NCBI RefSeq assembly: GCF_024714495.1
Contig: NZ_JAMZMJ010000012.1
Coordinates: 1 to 64,000 of the forward strand
DNA length: 64,000 bases
Reading direction: 5' to 3'
Source: Marinoscillum pacificum
Lineage (GTDB): Bacteria; Bacteroidota; Bacteroidia; Cytophagales; Cyclobacteriaceae
Shown: piece after piece, positions 35,901 through 43,585 of the stretch
Numbering within the stretch: position 1 is the first letter of the stretch
Layout of the letters: each line of letters begins with the position of its first letter
Position numbers and translations under genes: made by a program
The notes under the pieces: generated by a model
The model's database searches: none
Seen by the model: only the letters and a program-made list of their open reading frames with translations
What the model was told of the DNA's origin: nothing

Positions 35901-38900
35901 ACATTTCTACAGAGACCAACTTCGTTACCAATAACGTAGAATACCTTGAATTTTGGTTGTTGGATCCGTTCATTGATGATGGAAATGGTCGAGTTTTGGA
36001 TGGATTGTACAACACAGAAAATACTACTGGAGGACAATTAATTTTCAACCTGGGAGATATCTCAGAAGATTTTAACAATGATGGGCGAAAGGCTTTTGAA
36101 AGTGGATATCCGTCCGATGGGGATATAAATAAAACAGTTACTAATGATTGGGGACGGGTTCCAGATGAACCATTCCTTACAAATAACTTCGAACAAACAG
36201 GCCGAGACAATCAAGATGTGGGATTTGATGGCTTGAAGGACGAGGATGAGCAGACATTCTTCAATGATTACTTCAGTGCTCTAAACTCTAATGGTGCACT
36301 TTCCCAAGATTCACGAAATGCTATTCTGAATGACCCTTCTGGAGATAACTTTAAATACTTCCTGGATACAGACTATGATACGAGGGACGCAAAAATTCTA
36401 GAGAGATACAAAGAATTCAATGGATTGGATGGTAACAGCCCGACGCAAAGTGGCAACAATGTGCAGTCCTATACCATCCTTCCAGATAATGAAGATTCCA
36501 ATATTGATGGAAATTTTGTTACCACAGAAAGCTATAACGAGTATAAAATCGACCTGAAAAAGGATCAGTTAGATGTAGGTAGTAATTACATCGTAGACAA
36601 AATCCAAAGTGTTAACACCGAGGACTACTGGTACCTTTTCAGAATTCCTATCAAAACAGCAGGATCTCCTGTCAATGGCGGAATGGATATCAATACGGTT
36701 CGATCATTGAGAATGTATTTGACTGGATGGAGACAGCCAGTTGTATTGAGAATGTCAAAACTGCAGTTGGTTGGTTCTCAGTGGAGGAAATATGATGAGA
36801 CTCCTTTGAATGAAATAGGCCTTAACGAAGTGCCGGAAACTTCTTATTCAGATTTCACCGTAGCTGTAGTTAACATCGAAGAAAACAGTGGTGGAGCAGA
36901 TAAAATTCCTTACGTAGTTCCTCCGGGGATTAACAGAGATAGAGACAATACCACCATCATTAATCGTCAGCAAAATGAGCAATCGCTCCAGGTTTGTGTA
37001 GATGATTTGGCTGACAAGGATGCTCGCGCGGTTTTCAAAAACACTACCATTGACTTGATCAATTACGGAAGAATTCAGATGTTCTTCCACGCTGAAGAAT
37101 ATCAGGGAAAGACCTTGCAGGATGATGAGATGACTGCTTTCTTGAGAATCGGTACACAAGGAAATGATCAGTACTACGAAATAGAAGTTCCGCTTAAAGT
37201 CACTCCACAAACGGCAAATACTGCAGAGGAAATCTGGCCAGAACTGAATGAAATTGACCTTTCAATTGATGAGCTTTTAGGTATAAAGTCGGAACGGAAT
37301 AGAGGAGGATTTAGTGAGACTACTGTTTACTCCACGCCTTCCAATGATGGACGTTACAAATTAAGCATCAAAGGAAATCCGGATATGAGCTCTATACAGA
37401 CATTGATGATAGGGGTTAGAAACCCAGCAAGTGATGATGGAGCACCAAAGTCAGTTTGTATATGGGCGAACGAACTTCGAGTAACAGATTTTGATAAGAA
37501 AAGAGGTTGGGCAGGAAAGGCAAGGATGAGTGCCAAACTTGCTGATGTGGCCACAGTTTCAGCATCAACAAGCTATACATCGATTGGTTTTGGAGGCATA
37601 CAGCAAACTATTCAGCAAAGAACCAGAGAAGAGACTACTCGATATGACGTAACTGCCAATGTGAACATCGACAAGTTCTTGTTCCCAGAAAAGACGGGAT
37701 TGAAAGTGCCGATGTTGGTGAGTATGGAAAAAAGTCGAAGTATTCCTCAATACGATCCATTGGATCCGGATGTGCCATTAGAAGCGTCACTTGAAGCGAT
37801 TGATTCACCAGAGGAGCGCGAAGCTTATCGACGAATTGTTGAAGATCGATCAGAGCGAAGAAGTATCAACTTTACCAATGTTCATAAAGAGAAAACCAAT
37901 CCTGAAGCAAATGACCATTTCTTTGATGTAGAGAATCTCTCTTTATCCTACGCGTACTCAGATATTACCACGAGTAACGTGAATACAGAAACCTACCTTC
38001 AAAAAAGTGTCAGTGGAGGAGTAGCTTACAATTATTCTCCAAATCCTGTAATCATTGAACCGTTTGCCAAGTCTGAAGGATTCAAAAGTCCTTATTTGAA
38101 AATGATTAAAGACGCGAACCTCTCCCTATCGCCAAGTAGCATCGCAATACGAGCTGATCTGGCAAGGAATTTCCGAATGACAAGATATTATGAAGAGAAT
38201 TTGGTTGCAGGAGACGAGTTCTATGAGCGCTTATTCACTTTCAATCGTAACTACGCCTTTAAGTGGAATATCTTCAAGTCACTGAGTATCGACTATTCAG
38301 CTAGAGCTAATGCGGTTATTGATGAGATAGAAGACGAGAATGGGCCAACATCTGACAACCCAATAGAGGGAGATCTGGACACTCAGGAAGAAATGCAGTA
38401 TATATGGGGACAGATAAAGGATCTTGGTAGGATGAAAAACTTCACTCAGGACATTTCTGCAACTTATAAACTGCCATTCGATAAACTGCCATTGACAGAC
38501 TGGTTAAGTGGGGATATTCGTTATTCTGTTGGATACAATTGGTTAGCAGGATCACTTGGGCAAAACGATGATTCAGGAGATTTCTTTGGGCATACCATTG
38601 ATAACAGACGAGATCGTGGCTTGACTGGAAAAGTGGATATGGTGAAGCTTTACAATAAGGTAACCTTCTTAAAGAACATCAATCAACCAACACGCAAACG
38701 TTCCAAAGATGATGAAGAAAAGCAAGGGCCAAACTTAGGAAAGACATTTTTGCGAATGATGATGTCCCTTCGAAGTATTAATGTGACTTATAATATTCGA
38801 GAAACAACTTCCCTTGCCGGATTTACTCAAACACCATTCTTACTAGGTATGGATAGTAGCTGGAGTGCTCCGGGCTGGGGATTCATACTAGGAGAGCAGG

Positions 38901-40126
38901 ATCCAGACATTAGAAATCGGGCTGCTGCCAATGGTTGGATCACACGAAGCCAGAGCTTAACAACACCATTCGTACAGAGCTACACTAATGATCTTTCTGT
39001 CCGAGCGAACATTGAACCTCTATCTGATTTTAAAATTCAGTTGGATGCGCAAAGAACCAACAATGCTACTTTCCAGACGCTATTCCGATTTGATACTACG
39101 GCAGCTAACCCTGGTTTCAATTCATTAACCCCATCAAGAAGCGGAAGCTATAACATGAGTTTTATCGCTATTAAAACGGCGTTTGATAAGAAAGGGAATA
39201 ATAATAGTTCGGAGGCTTTTGATGACTTTGCATCCTACATTGATGTGATTCAAAGGAGACAAAATGCCACGGTCAATACTGCTGAGGGATTCTACGATAC
39301 ACTTTCTCAGGACGTATTAATTCCAGCCTTCATTGCGGCTTATACAGGCCAGTCGAGTGCAGAGGTTAATCTTTCACCATTCCCTAAAATTCCATTGCCA
39401 GGCTGGCGTGTTGATTATAATGGATTGTCTAAAATTCCTGCCCTTGCCGAAGTGTTCTCATCCATTACAGTTTCACATGGATATCGTGCTGCATACAATG
39501 TGAATAATTACAATTTCAATATAGAGAGGTATACCAATAACCCGAACAATGCTTTTGAAGTCACGCTCGATAACAATATCATCGATTACCCAACGGCTAC
39601 CGTGGCCAATGACTCCAATAGGTTAGTTCCTGTTTATGTGATTTCGCAAGTGACACTTTCGGAGCAATTTGCACCGCTTTTAGGCATAAATGTGCGGACT
39701 AAAAACAACTTGACAACAAGACTTGAATACAAGAAAGACCGAAATCTTTCTCTCAATATGTCCAACGCTCAAGTAACTGAAACCGCAAGTAATGATTTTA
39801 CGATGGACGTTGGGTTGACAAAAGATAAATTTAAGCTACCATTTAAAGTGAAGGGAAGGACAATCTCGCTAGACAATGCAGTGACCATGCGGGTAAGTTT
39901 GACTTTGAGAGATTCTGAAACTATCCAACGCAAGGTGGATGGCGAAAGTAAAATCACCAATGGTAATACCAATTTTCAGTTTAGGCCATCCATGACCTAT
40001 AAACTCAACAACAGTCTTGACCTTACCATGTACTTCGAGCGTAGTGTCAATGAGCCAAAAGTAAGTTCCTTCAAAACAGCAACCACCGCTTTCGGAACGC
40101 AGTTAAGATTTAGTCTAGCTCAATAG
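32909..40126 (+). CDS. sprA: Cell surface protein SprA/Sov, type IX secretion translocon
   Basis: The giant outer membrane beta-barrel through which type IX secretion clients leave the cell. The protein has 2405 residues, the size expected for SprA/Sov. A signal segment lies near residue 25. N-terminal family features follow, such as YRFGDPFSNRMSPTPLQLAD and the GGSYVDIQPNGFVNLDFGGR region, and the chain ends in barrel-like strands (TAFGTQLRFSLAQ). The start is TTG at 32909, 13 bases after ruvA. The ruvA-sprA-gcvH-vanZ order is recurrent in Bacteroidota. Its presence predicts gliding or secreted-enzyme functions elsewhere in the genome. Confidence 0.96.
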   Translation: MERKSYIQLLVSVVFLCFCSTELEAKKRLFAATLVFQQEQIPQDTVKTDTIPPYAPSKKSTYEPSYRFGDPFSNRMSPTPLQLADPSSIDLEVEYDSSINYSVYERIGDVNFRPVTTMSFEEYDRYNDQQIQKDYFKQKSAGLDGESAVSGRSLIPRLYISPVFDRLFGGSYVDIQPNGFVNLDFGGRFQRVDNPSIPRRQQRNGGFNFNQQISLNLVGKIGEKLQVTANFDNNNTFDFQNNLKVEYTGYEEDIVKKIEIGNVSMPVTNSLMTGAQSLFGVKTQLQFGKLFLTGVVSRQQGKSDVLTIPGDGGGAQQSEFSVRASDYDDNRHFFLGHFFRDNYEYWHRNLPQIVSGVNITRIEVYVSNRSNDTKSTREVLALMDLGEGDNSHIYSDRVNAASGQQAGNPTQNTANNLYSDVLNTGGFRNSNDVSKILENQFDFTNTVDFERISPARKLDDNEYELNSELGYITLLRPLANNEVLSVSYEYTYNGRVYQVGELTDDYSGLSDDQVIVFKMLKPSRVNVEVPTWDLMMKNIYPITNGRAVTKDGFQLRIQYRDDATGIDNPSLHEGRNTKDIPLIELLGLDQLNQNNDRSKDGNFDFIDGVTVDIDRGNVIFPVLEPFGSTLDDQFTDSENTLKEKYVFEELYTKTQVEAEQLASLNKFFLVGKYRSSGASSSISLPGINIAENSVVVTAGGTLLTEGLDYRVDYNLGTVTITNEEWLKSGKDISISYEKADLFNFQSRWLYGARADYVINENFNIGATILHLNERPGGVSRYTIGDEPTKNTKYGFDVNFQDEVPFLTKAMDFLPLVSTKAPSSISFNAEFAQIVPGTSNLVDGKGTSYIDDFESAATPINLSGATGWKLGTTPYTENNRFDLSTSDNPLGFNYRKAKIAWYSIDPSVFYQAGQRRPDNISEEDLDNHYVRPVLPQEIYRQRDRNVYIVPETIFDVAYFPSERGQYNYNPDLTEFANADGEVYPVMNSPERNYGAIYRNISTETNFVTNNVEYLEFWLLDPFIDDGNGRVLDGLYNTENTTGGQLIFNLGDISEDFNNDGRKAFESGYPSDGDINKTVTNDWGRVPDEPFLTNNFEQTGRDNQDVGFDGLKDEDEQTFFNDYFSALNSNGALSQDSRNAILNDPSGDNFKYFLDTDYDTRDAKILERYKEFNGLDGNSPTQSGNNVQSYTILPDNEDSNIDGNFVTTESYNEYKIDLKKDQLDVGSNYIVDKIQSVNTEDYWYLFRIPIKTAGSPVNGGMDINTVRSLRMYLTGWRQPVVLRMSKLQLVGSQWRKYDETPLNEIGLNEVPETSYSDFTVAVVNIEENSGGADKIPYVVPPGINRDRDNTTIINRQQNEQSLQVCVDDLADKDARAVFKNTTIDLINYGRIQMFFHAEEYQGKTLQDDEMTAFLRIGTQGNDQYYEIEVPLKVTPQTANTAEEIWPELNEIDLSIDELLGIKSERNRGGFSETTVYSTPSNDGRYKLSIKGNPDMSSIQTLMIGVRNPASDDGAPKSVCIWANELRVTDFDKKRGWAGKARMSAKLADVATVSASTSYTSIGFGGIQQTIQQRTREETTRYDVTANVNIDKFLFPEKTGLKVPMLVSMEKSRSIPQYDPLDPDVPLEASLEAIDSPEEREAYRRIVEDRSERRSINFTNVHKEKTNPEANDHFFDVENLSLSYAYSDITTSNVNTETYLQKSVSGGVAYNYSPNPVIIEPFAKSEGFKSPYLKMIKDANLSLSPSSIAIRADLARNFRMTRYYEENLVAGDEFYERLFTFNRNYAFKWNIFKSLSIDYSARANAVIDEIEDENGPTSDNPIEGDLDTQEEMQYIWGQIKDLGRMKNFTQDISATYKLPFDKLPLTDWLSGDIRYSVGYNWLAGSLGQNDDSGDFFGHTIDNRRDRGLTGKVDMVKLYNKVTFLKNINQPTRKRSKDDEEKQGPNLGKTFLRMMMSLRSINVTYNIRETTSLAGFTQTPFLLGMDSSWSAPGWGFILGEQDPDIRNRAAANGWITRSQSLTTPFVQSYTNDLSVRANIEPLSDFKIQLDAQRTNNATFQTLFRFDTTAANPGFNSLTPSRSGSYNMSFIAIKTAFDKKGNNNSSEAFDDFASYIDVIQRRQNATVNTAEGFYDTLSQDVLIPAFIAAYTGQSSAEVNLSPFPKIPLPGWRVDYNGLSKIPALAEVFSSITVSHGYRAAYNVNNYNFNIERYTNNPNNAFEVTLDNNIIDYPTATVANDSNRLVPVYVISQVTLSEQFAPLLGINVRTKNNLTTRLEYKKDRNLSLNMSNAQVTETASNDFTMDVGLTKDKFKLPFKVKGRTISLDNAVTMRVSLTLRDSETIQRKVDGESKITNGNTNFQFRPSMTYKLNNSLDLTMYFERSVNEPKVSSFKTATTAFGTQLRFSLAQ

Positions 40127-40147
40127 TTTCAAACTCATTCTTTTGCG

Positions 40148-40155
40148 TAATTTTG
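40148..40155 (+). promoter_or_regulatory. -7 box of the gcvH promoter
   Basis: TAATTTTG is an exact TAnnTTTG match, with TTTC about 17 bases upstream as a weak -33 element. Predicted transcription starts near 40162, about 50 bases before gcvH. Confidence 0.5.
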
Positions 40156-40213
40156 GCAGCTCAACTTTTACTGTGAAGTTGAGATAGAACAAATTCAGAT
40201 AAACAATCTAATT

Positions 40214-40585
40214 ATGAATATTCCTGATAATTTACTTTACACAGAAGATCACGAGTGGGTTAGAGTAGAAGGTGATGAAGCGTACATTGGTATCACAGAT
40301 TTTGCTCAAGGTGAGCTAGGTGATATTGTTTACGTAGAGGTAGAAACTGAAGGTGAAGAATTGGAGCAAGGTGCCGTATTTGGAACAGTAGAAGCGGTTA
40401 AAACAGTTTCCGATTTGTTCATGCCTATTGCAGGTGAGGTTTTAGAATTCAACTCAGAACTTGAAGGTAGTCCAGAGTTGGTAAATTCTGATCCTTATGG
40501 TGATGGTTGGATGATTAAAGTAAAAATCAGTGATAAAGGAGATCTTCTTTCTCCAGAAGCTTACAAAGAATTAATTGGGCAGTAA
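40214..40585 (+). CDS. gcvH: Glycine cleavage system H protein
   Basis: The lipoyl carrier that shuttles the aminomethyl group between the P, T and L proteins of glycine cleavage. The protein has 123 residues and starts [18 protein letters not shown]. The lipoyl-lysine motif is [19 protein letters not shown] with Lys63. The acidic surface and length are typical. No other gcv gene is in the window. Its 3' end overlaps the next gene by 11 bases. Confidence 0.97.
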   Translation: MNIPDNLLYTEDHEWVRVEGDEAYIGITDFAQGELGDIVYVEVETEGEELEQGAVFGTVEAVKTVSDLFMPIAGEVLEFNSELEGSPELVNSDPYGDGWMIKVKISDKGDLLSPEAYKELIGQ

Positions 40586-40961
40586 AACGATACGTAGAAT
40601 TAGCGTCATTCTGTTGGTCTTATGGACTGCAGAGATGTTTTTTCTTTTGTTCACTAAGCATACACCGGGTAAATCCTGGTTTCAATTCGAGCATGCTGAT
40701 AAAGTAGCTCATTTTGGTTTGTTTGGTGGATGGAGTTTTCTGTTCTATTTTGGATTTGCCCAGTACTTTAATCGAAAGGTGCTATGGGCATTGCTCGTTT
40801 CGCTCTTCTTTGCCATTAGTACCGAGATTATTCAGTATTTCATTCCGCATAGAGATGCGGATTGGCTGGATGGTATGGCTGATATGGTAGGAAGTACAGT
40901 CGGTGTTTTATTTGCATTTTTTGTCAAAAAGGAACTTAACCGAGTGGGAAAAGAGTTGTAA
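40575..40961 (+). CDS. VanZ-like membrane protein
   Basis: The protein has 128 residues and about three to four membrane helices. The motifs [19 protein letters not shown] and [20 protein letters not shown], followed by [11 protein letters not shown], match the VanZ family; VanZ itself gives low-level teicoplanin resistance, but most members have no known role. The start is TTG at 40575, inside gcvH. The pair gcvH-vanZ behind sprA is common in Bacteroidota. Confidence 0.88.
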   Translation: MGSKTIRRISVILLVLWTAEMFFLLFTKHTPGKSWFQFEHADKVAHFGLFGGWSFLFYFGFAQYFNRKVLWALLVSLFFAISTEIIQYFIPHRDADWLDGMADMVGSTVGVLFAFFVKKELNRVGKEL

Positions 40962-40967
40962 TAAGTA

Positions 40968-40975
40968 TATATTTG
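40968..40975 (+). promoter_or_regulatory. -7 box of the tonB promoter
   Basis: TATATTTG is an exact TAnnTTTG match, 7 bases after the preceding stop. It predicts a start of transcription near 40982 and a 30-base leader. No clear -33 box at proper spacing. Confidence 0.5.
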
Positions 40976-41011
40976 AGATCACTCTTGTAGTAAAGGTCAA
41001 AAAACAATTAT

Positions 41012-41689
41012 ATGGAGCCAAAGAAAAACCCTAAAGTAGATCTTACGCGCAAGTCCGGAATGTTGATGAACATCGGTCTTTGTGTAAGTTTACTGTCGGT
41101 TATCGTTGCATTTGAGTGGAGAACCTACGACGAATCAGGTATTCTGGATTTAGGTCAGGTGCAAGATGACTTTGAAGATATTATGGAGATTCCTCCAACG
41201 GAGCAACCGCCTCCCCCACCACCAAAAATTCAGCTTCCTGAAATCATAGAGGTTCCAGATGAAGAGGAAATCGAGGAGGAGATTGAGGTAGAACTTGATG
41301 TTGAGGTTACTGAAGAAACGGTAATTGAAGATATCGTGTTCGAAGAAGCTCCAGAAGAAGAGGTAGTTGAGGAGGTATTCACGATCGTGGAAGACCAGCC
41401 TGAATTCCCTGGAGGAATGGCAGCATTCTACAAGTATGTTGGAGACAACATGGATTACCCTTCTCAAGCAAGAAGAATGGGTATAGAAGGTAGAGTTTAT
41501 GTTCAGTTCGTTGTTGACAAGGACGGTACAGTAACTGAAGTAACAGCTGTAAAAGGTATTGGCGCAGGATGTGATGAAGAAGCTGAAAGAGTACTTCGTC
41601 AAGCACCTAAGTTCAAGCCTGGTAAGCAAAGAGGTAGAGCGGTAAAAGTACGTATGGTTCTTCCAATCATCTTTAAGCTAAGCAACTAA
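41012..41689 (+). CDS. tonB: Energy transducer TonB
   Basis: The protein has 225 residues. A basic N terminus is followed by one membrane anchor (about 16-36), a proline run (TEQPPPPPPKIQLPE), a long acidic Glu/Val spacer (about 75-125) and a C-terminal TonB domain (about 130-225; PEFPGGMAAFYKYVGDNMDY, YPSQARRMGIEGRVYVQFVV, and RVLRQAPKFKPGKQRG). It would transmit proton-motive force from ExbBD to TonB-dependent receptors. The spacer is acidic, whereas enterobacterial TonB is Lys-Pro rich. An intrinsic terminator follows. Confidence 0.93.
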   Translation: MEPKKNPKVDLTRKSGMLMNIGLCVSLLSVIVAFEWRTYDESGILDLGQVQDDFEDIMEIPPTEQPPPPPPKIQLPEIIEVPDEEEIEEEIEVELDVEVTEETVIEDIVFEEAPEEEVVEEVFTIVEDQPEFPGGMAAFYKYVGDNMDYPSQARRMGIEGRVYVQFVVDKDGTVTEVTAVKGIGAGCDEEAERVLRQAPKFKPGKQRGRAVKVRMVLPIIFKLSN

Positions 41690-41711
41690 GAAATAATCTT
41701 ATTCTTAATAG

Positions 41712-41750
41712 AAAGACCCTGACAAAGCATAGCTTGTCAGGGTCTTTTGT
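41712..41750 (+). terminator. Terminator after tonB
   Basis: AAAGACCCTGACAA (41712-41725) pairs with TTGTCAGGGTCTTT (41734-41747) across an 8-base loop, followed by T residues. It lies 23 bases after the tonB stop. Confidence 0.9.
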
Positions 41751-41879
41751 TTTATAGCTGATGTAGTGATGTAGTGTTATTTATCAAGCTATGCTGTAGT
41801 GTTGATGTGGTGGTTTTCTGTCATACAGTTGGGTCTCTGCATACCTTGCTAGATCATATTAACTGATAAAAAACCCACT

Positions 41880-43535
41880 ATGATAAAAACTCTACGAACT
41901 GTAGTATGCTCAGTACTATGTTTATTTTTTTGGTCTTCGCACGCTCAGGTAGTACTACGTGATACACTCATTTCCTGGCAGCATCATGATTTTGTACTAG
42001 GCGAAGATCACGCCATGTTAGGTTATACCACCAATGATGATGAAATAACAGAGGTTGCTTTCAATGGAAAGGTTATAGAGAATGAATTGATACGTCTTGT
42101 TTTGATTCCAGAATATGGCGGTAGAGTCCTTTCCTACGTCTACAAGCCAACGGGCTATGAATATCTATATCAGGCTGAGTGCGGCTCTCCTTATGGAATG
42201 AATGACGGTAACTTCTATTATGATTGGTTGATGGTCTATGGAGGGATCTTTCCTACGTTTACCGAACCAGAGCATGGTAAGGCATGGTTGATACCGTGGA
42301 CATTTGAATTGACTCAAGAAACAGATGATGTCATTTCTATAAAGATGGCACAAAAGGACACGATTGATTTTTCTGGAGCTCCTGGTAATTTCGATAATGG
42401 TGTCACAAATATCACGTGTGAGGTAACCATCTCAGTTTATAAGAACAGTTCTGCATGGGATTTTGATGTCAATCTCATAAACAATAACTCCTTTTCACAG
42501 AAGTATGAGTATTGGACTTGTACAACGTTAACTCCAGGGTCAGAAATTGGTAAAACAGCTAGTCCTTTAGAATCCAAGATTGTAGCTCCAGTAGAAGAAT
42601 ATAGAGCAGGATGGAGTCCCAATAGTTGGATAGGTAACTGGGGCAGCTCCAATAGCTTCTCAGACATTGATGTATTGGATGAATGGTCCGATATGGGTAT
42701 TGCCTATGCAGATGAGATATTAGATAACTATTGGGGAGTCATCAATCAGGAAAATCAAGAAGGCATTATGCGAATTTCTCCCAATGAAGAAACACCTGGC
42801 CTTAAACTTTGGACCTGGGGAAGGGGAAACGTAGATAATGATCTGTTTGATTTTAGTAACGGTGGTGCGGATAATTACATAGAATTATGGGCTGGTGCAT
42901 CAATGGAATTTTTTCAGGATGCGACTTTAGCTTCAGGTAGTTCCAAATCGTGGAAAGAGACCTACGCTGCCACTACGAGTATGACAGATATTAAAGGAAT
43001 AAATGAATTGGCAGGGGCTAATTTTTATTGGAACGATGAAGATCAAGCATTGGATTTTGAAGTCAATGTTTTTAGTAGTGAATTAAATCCTAAGGTAGTT
43101 ATTACTCTCAATGGTGATCAAACCATTTATGAGGAGCAACTGGACTTTGATCCAATGGGATATGTGGAATCCATCGTTCTGGATGAGGTCACTGCGCGTG
43201 TATCGGGTGATTACCTTGTCAATGTATCCATTTACAATGAGCAATCTGAGTTGGTTCTAGAAATAGAAGATGATGTATTTATCAATAATAGTGGTCCTCT
43301 AGAAGTGTCTGCTATTTCTGAAATGATAGTTTATTCTAAAGTACCAGGAGAGGTTTCTGTGGAGTTGACCGACTCGAATGGCGTTTTGCAAATTGTTGAT
43401 ATTCAGGGAAGAGTTATTTCTAGAGTGAATGTTACTCAAAAGGATATGGATGTTAGGGTGCCGACTTCAGGTCTTTACATCGTGACTTATGAAGCTGAAG
43501 ACCAAATCACTTCCAGAAAAGTAGTAGTTAAGTAA
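41880..43535 (+). CDS. Secreted DUF5107 protein with T9SS-like C-terminal sorting domain
   Basis: The protein has 551 residues with a signal peptide ending SSHAQ. Residues about 50-370 look like the DUF5107/mutarotase-like beta-sandwich (NELIRLVLIPEYGGRVLSYV, EHGKAWLIPWTFEL, YIELWAGASMEFF). The last about 75 residues form a small beta domain with LQIVDIQGRVISRVNV, VPTSGLYIVTYE and a final KVVVK, which is the type A sorting signal of the type IX secretion system. It is therefore a likely client of the SprA translocon encoded upstream. It may act on carbohydrates; the ligand is unknown. Confidence 0.85.
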   Translation: MIKTLRTVVCSVLCLFFWSSHAQVVLRDTLISWQHHDFVLGEDHAMLGYTTNDDEITEVAFNGKVIENELIRLVLIPEYGGRVLSYVYKPTGYEYLYQAECGSPYGMNDGNFYYDWLMVYGGIFPTFTEPEHGKAWLIPWTFELTQETDDVISIKMAQKDTIDFSGAPGNFDNGVTNITCEVTISVYKNSSAWDFDVNLINNNSFSQKYEYWTCTTLTPGSEIGKTASPLESKIVAPVEEYRAGWSPNSWIGNWGSSNSFSDIDVLDEWSDMGIAYADEILDNYWGVINQENQEGIMRISPNEETPGLKLWTWGRGNVDNDLFDFSNGGADNYIELWAGASMEFFQDATLASGSSKSWKETYAATTSMTDIKGINELAGANFYWNDEDQALDFEVNVFSSELNPKVVITLNGDQTIYEEQLDFDPMGYVESIVLDEVTARVSGDYLVNVSIYNEQSELVLEIEDDVFINNSGPLEVSAISEMIVYSKVPGEVSVELTDSNGVLQIVDIQGRVISRVNVTQKDMDVRVPTSGLYIVTYEAEDQITSRKVVVK

Positions 43536-43541
43536 AAATAA

Positions 43542-43580
43542 TGGAGGCTGACTTAAAAGATCCTTTTAAGACAGCCTCCA
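43542..43580. terminator. Hairpin between convergent DUF5107 gene and hutU
   Basis: TGGAGGCTG (43542-43550) pairs with CAGCCTCCA (43572-43580), and the inner CTTAAAA pairs with TTTTAAG, giving one long near-perfect hairpin. It lacks a long T run, but lies between two converging stops and probably serves as a bidirectional terminator. Confidence 0.7.
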
Positions 43581-43585
43581 AATAC

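Noticed and set aside
41760-41775. GATGTAGT occurs twice in tandem between tonB and the DUF5107 gene.
   Set aside because: Only two 8-base units in AT-rich intergenic DNA, with no array or spacer pattern, so not a CRISPR or meaningful satellite.
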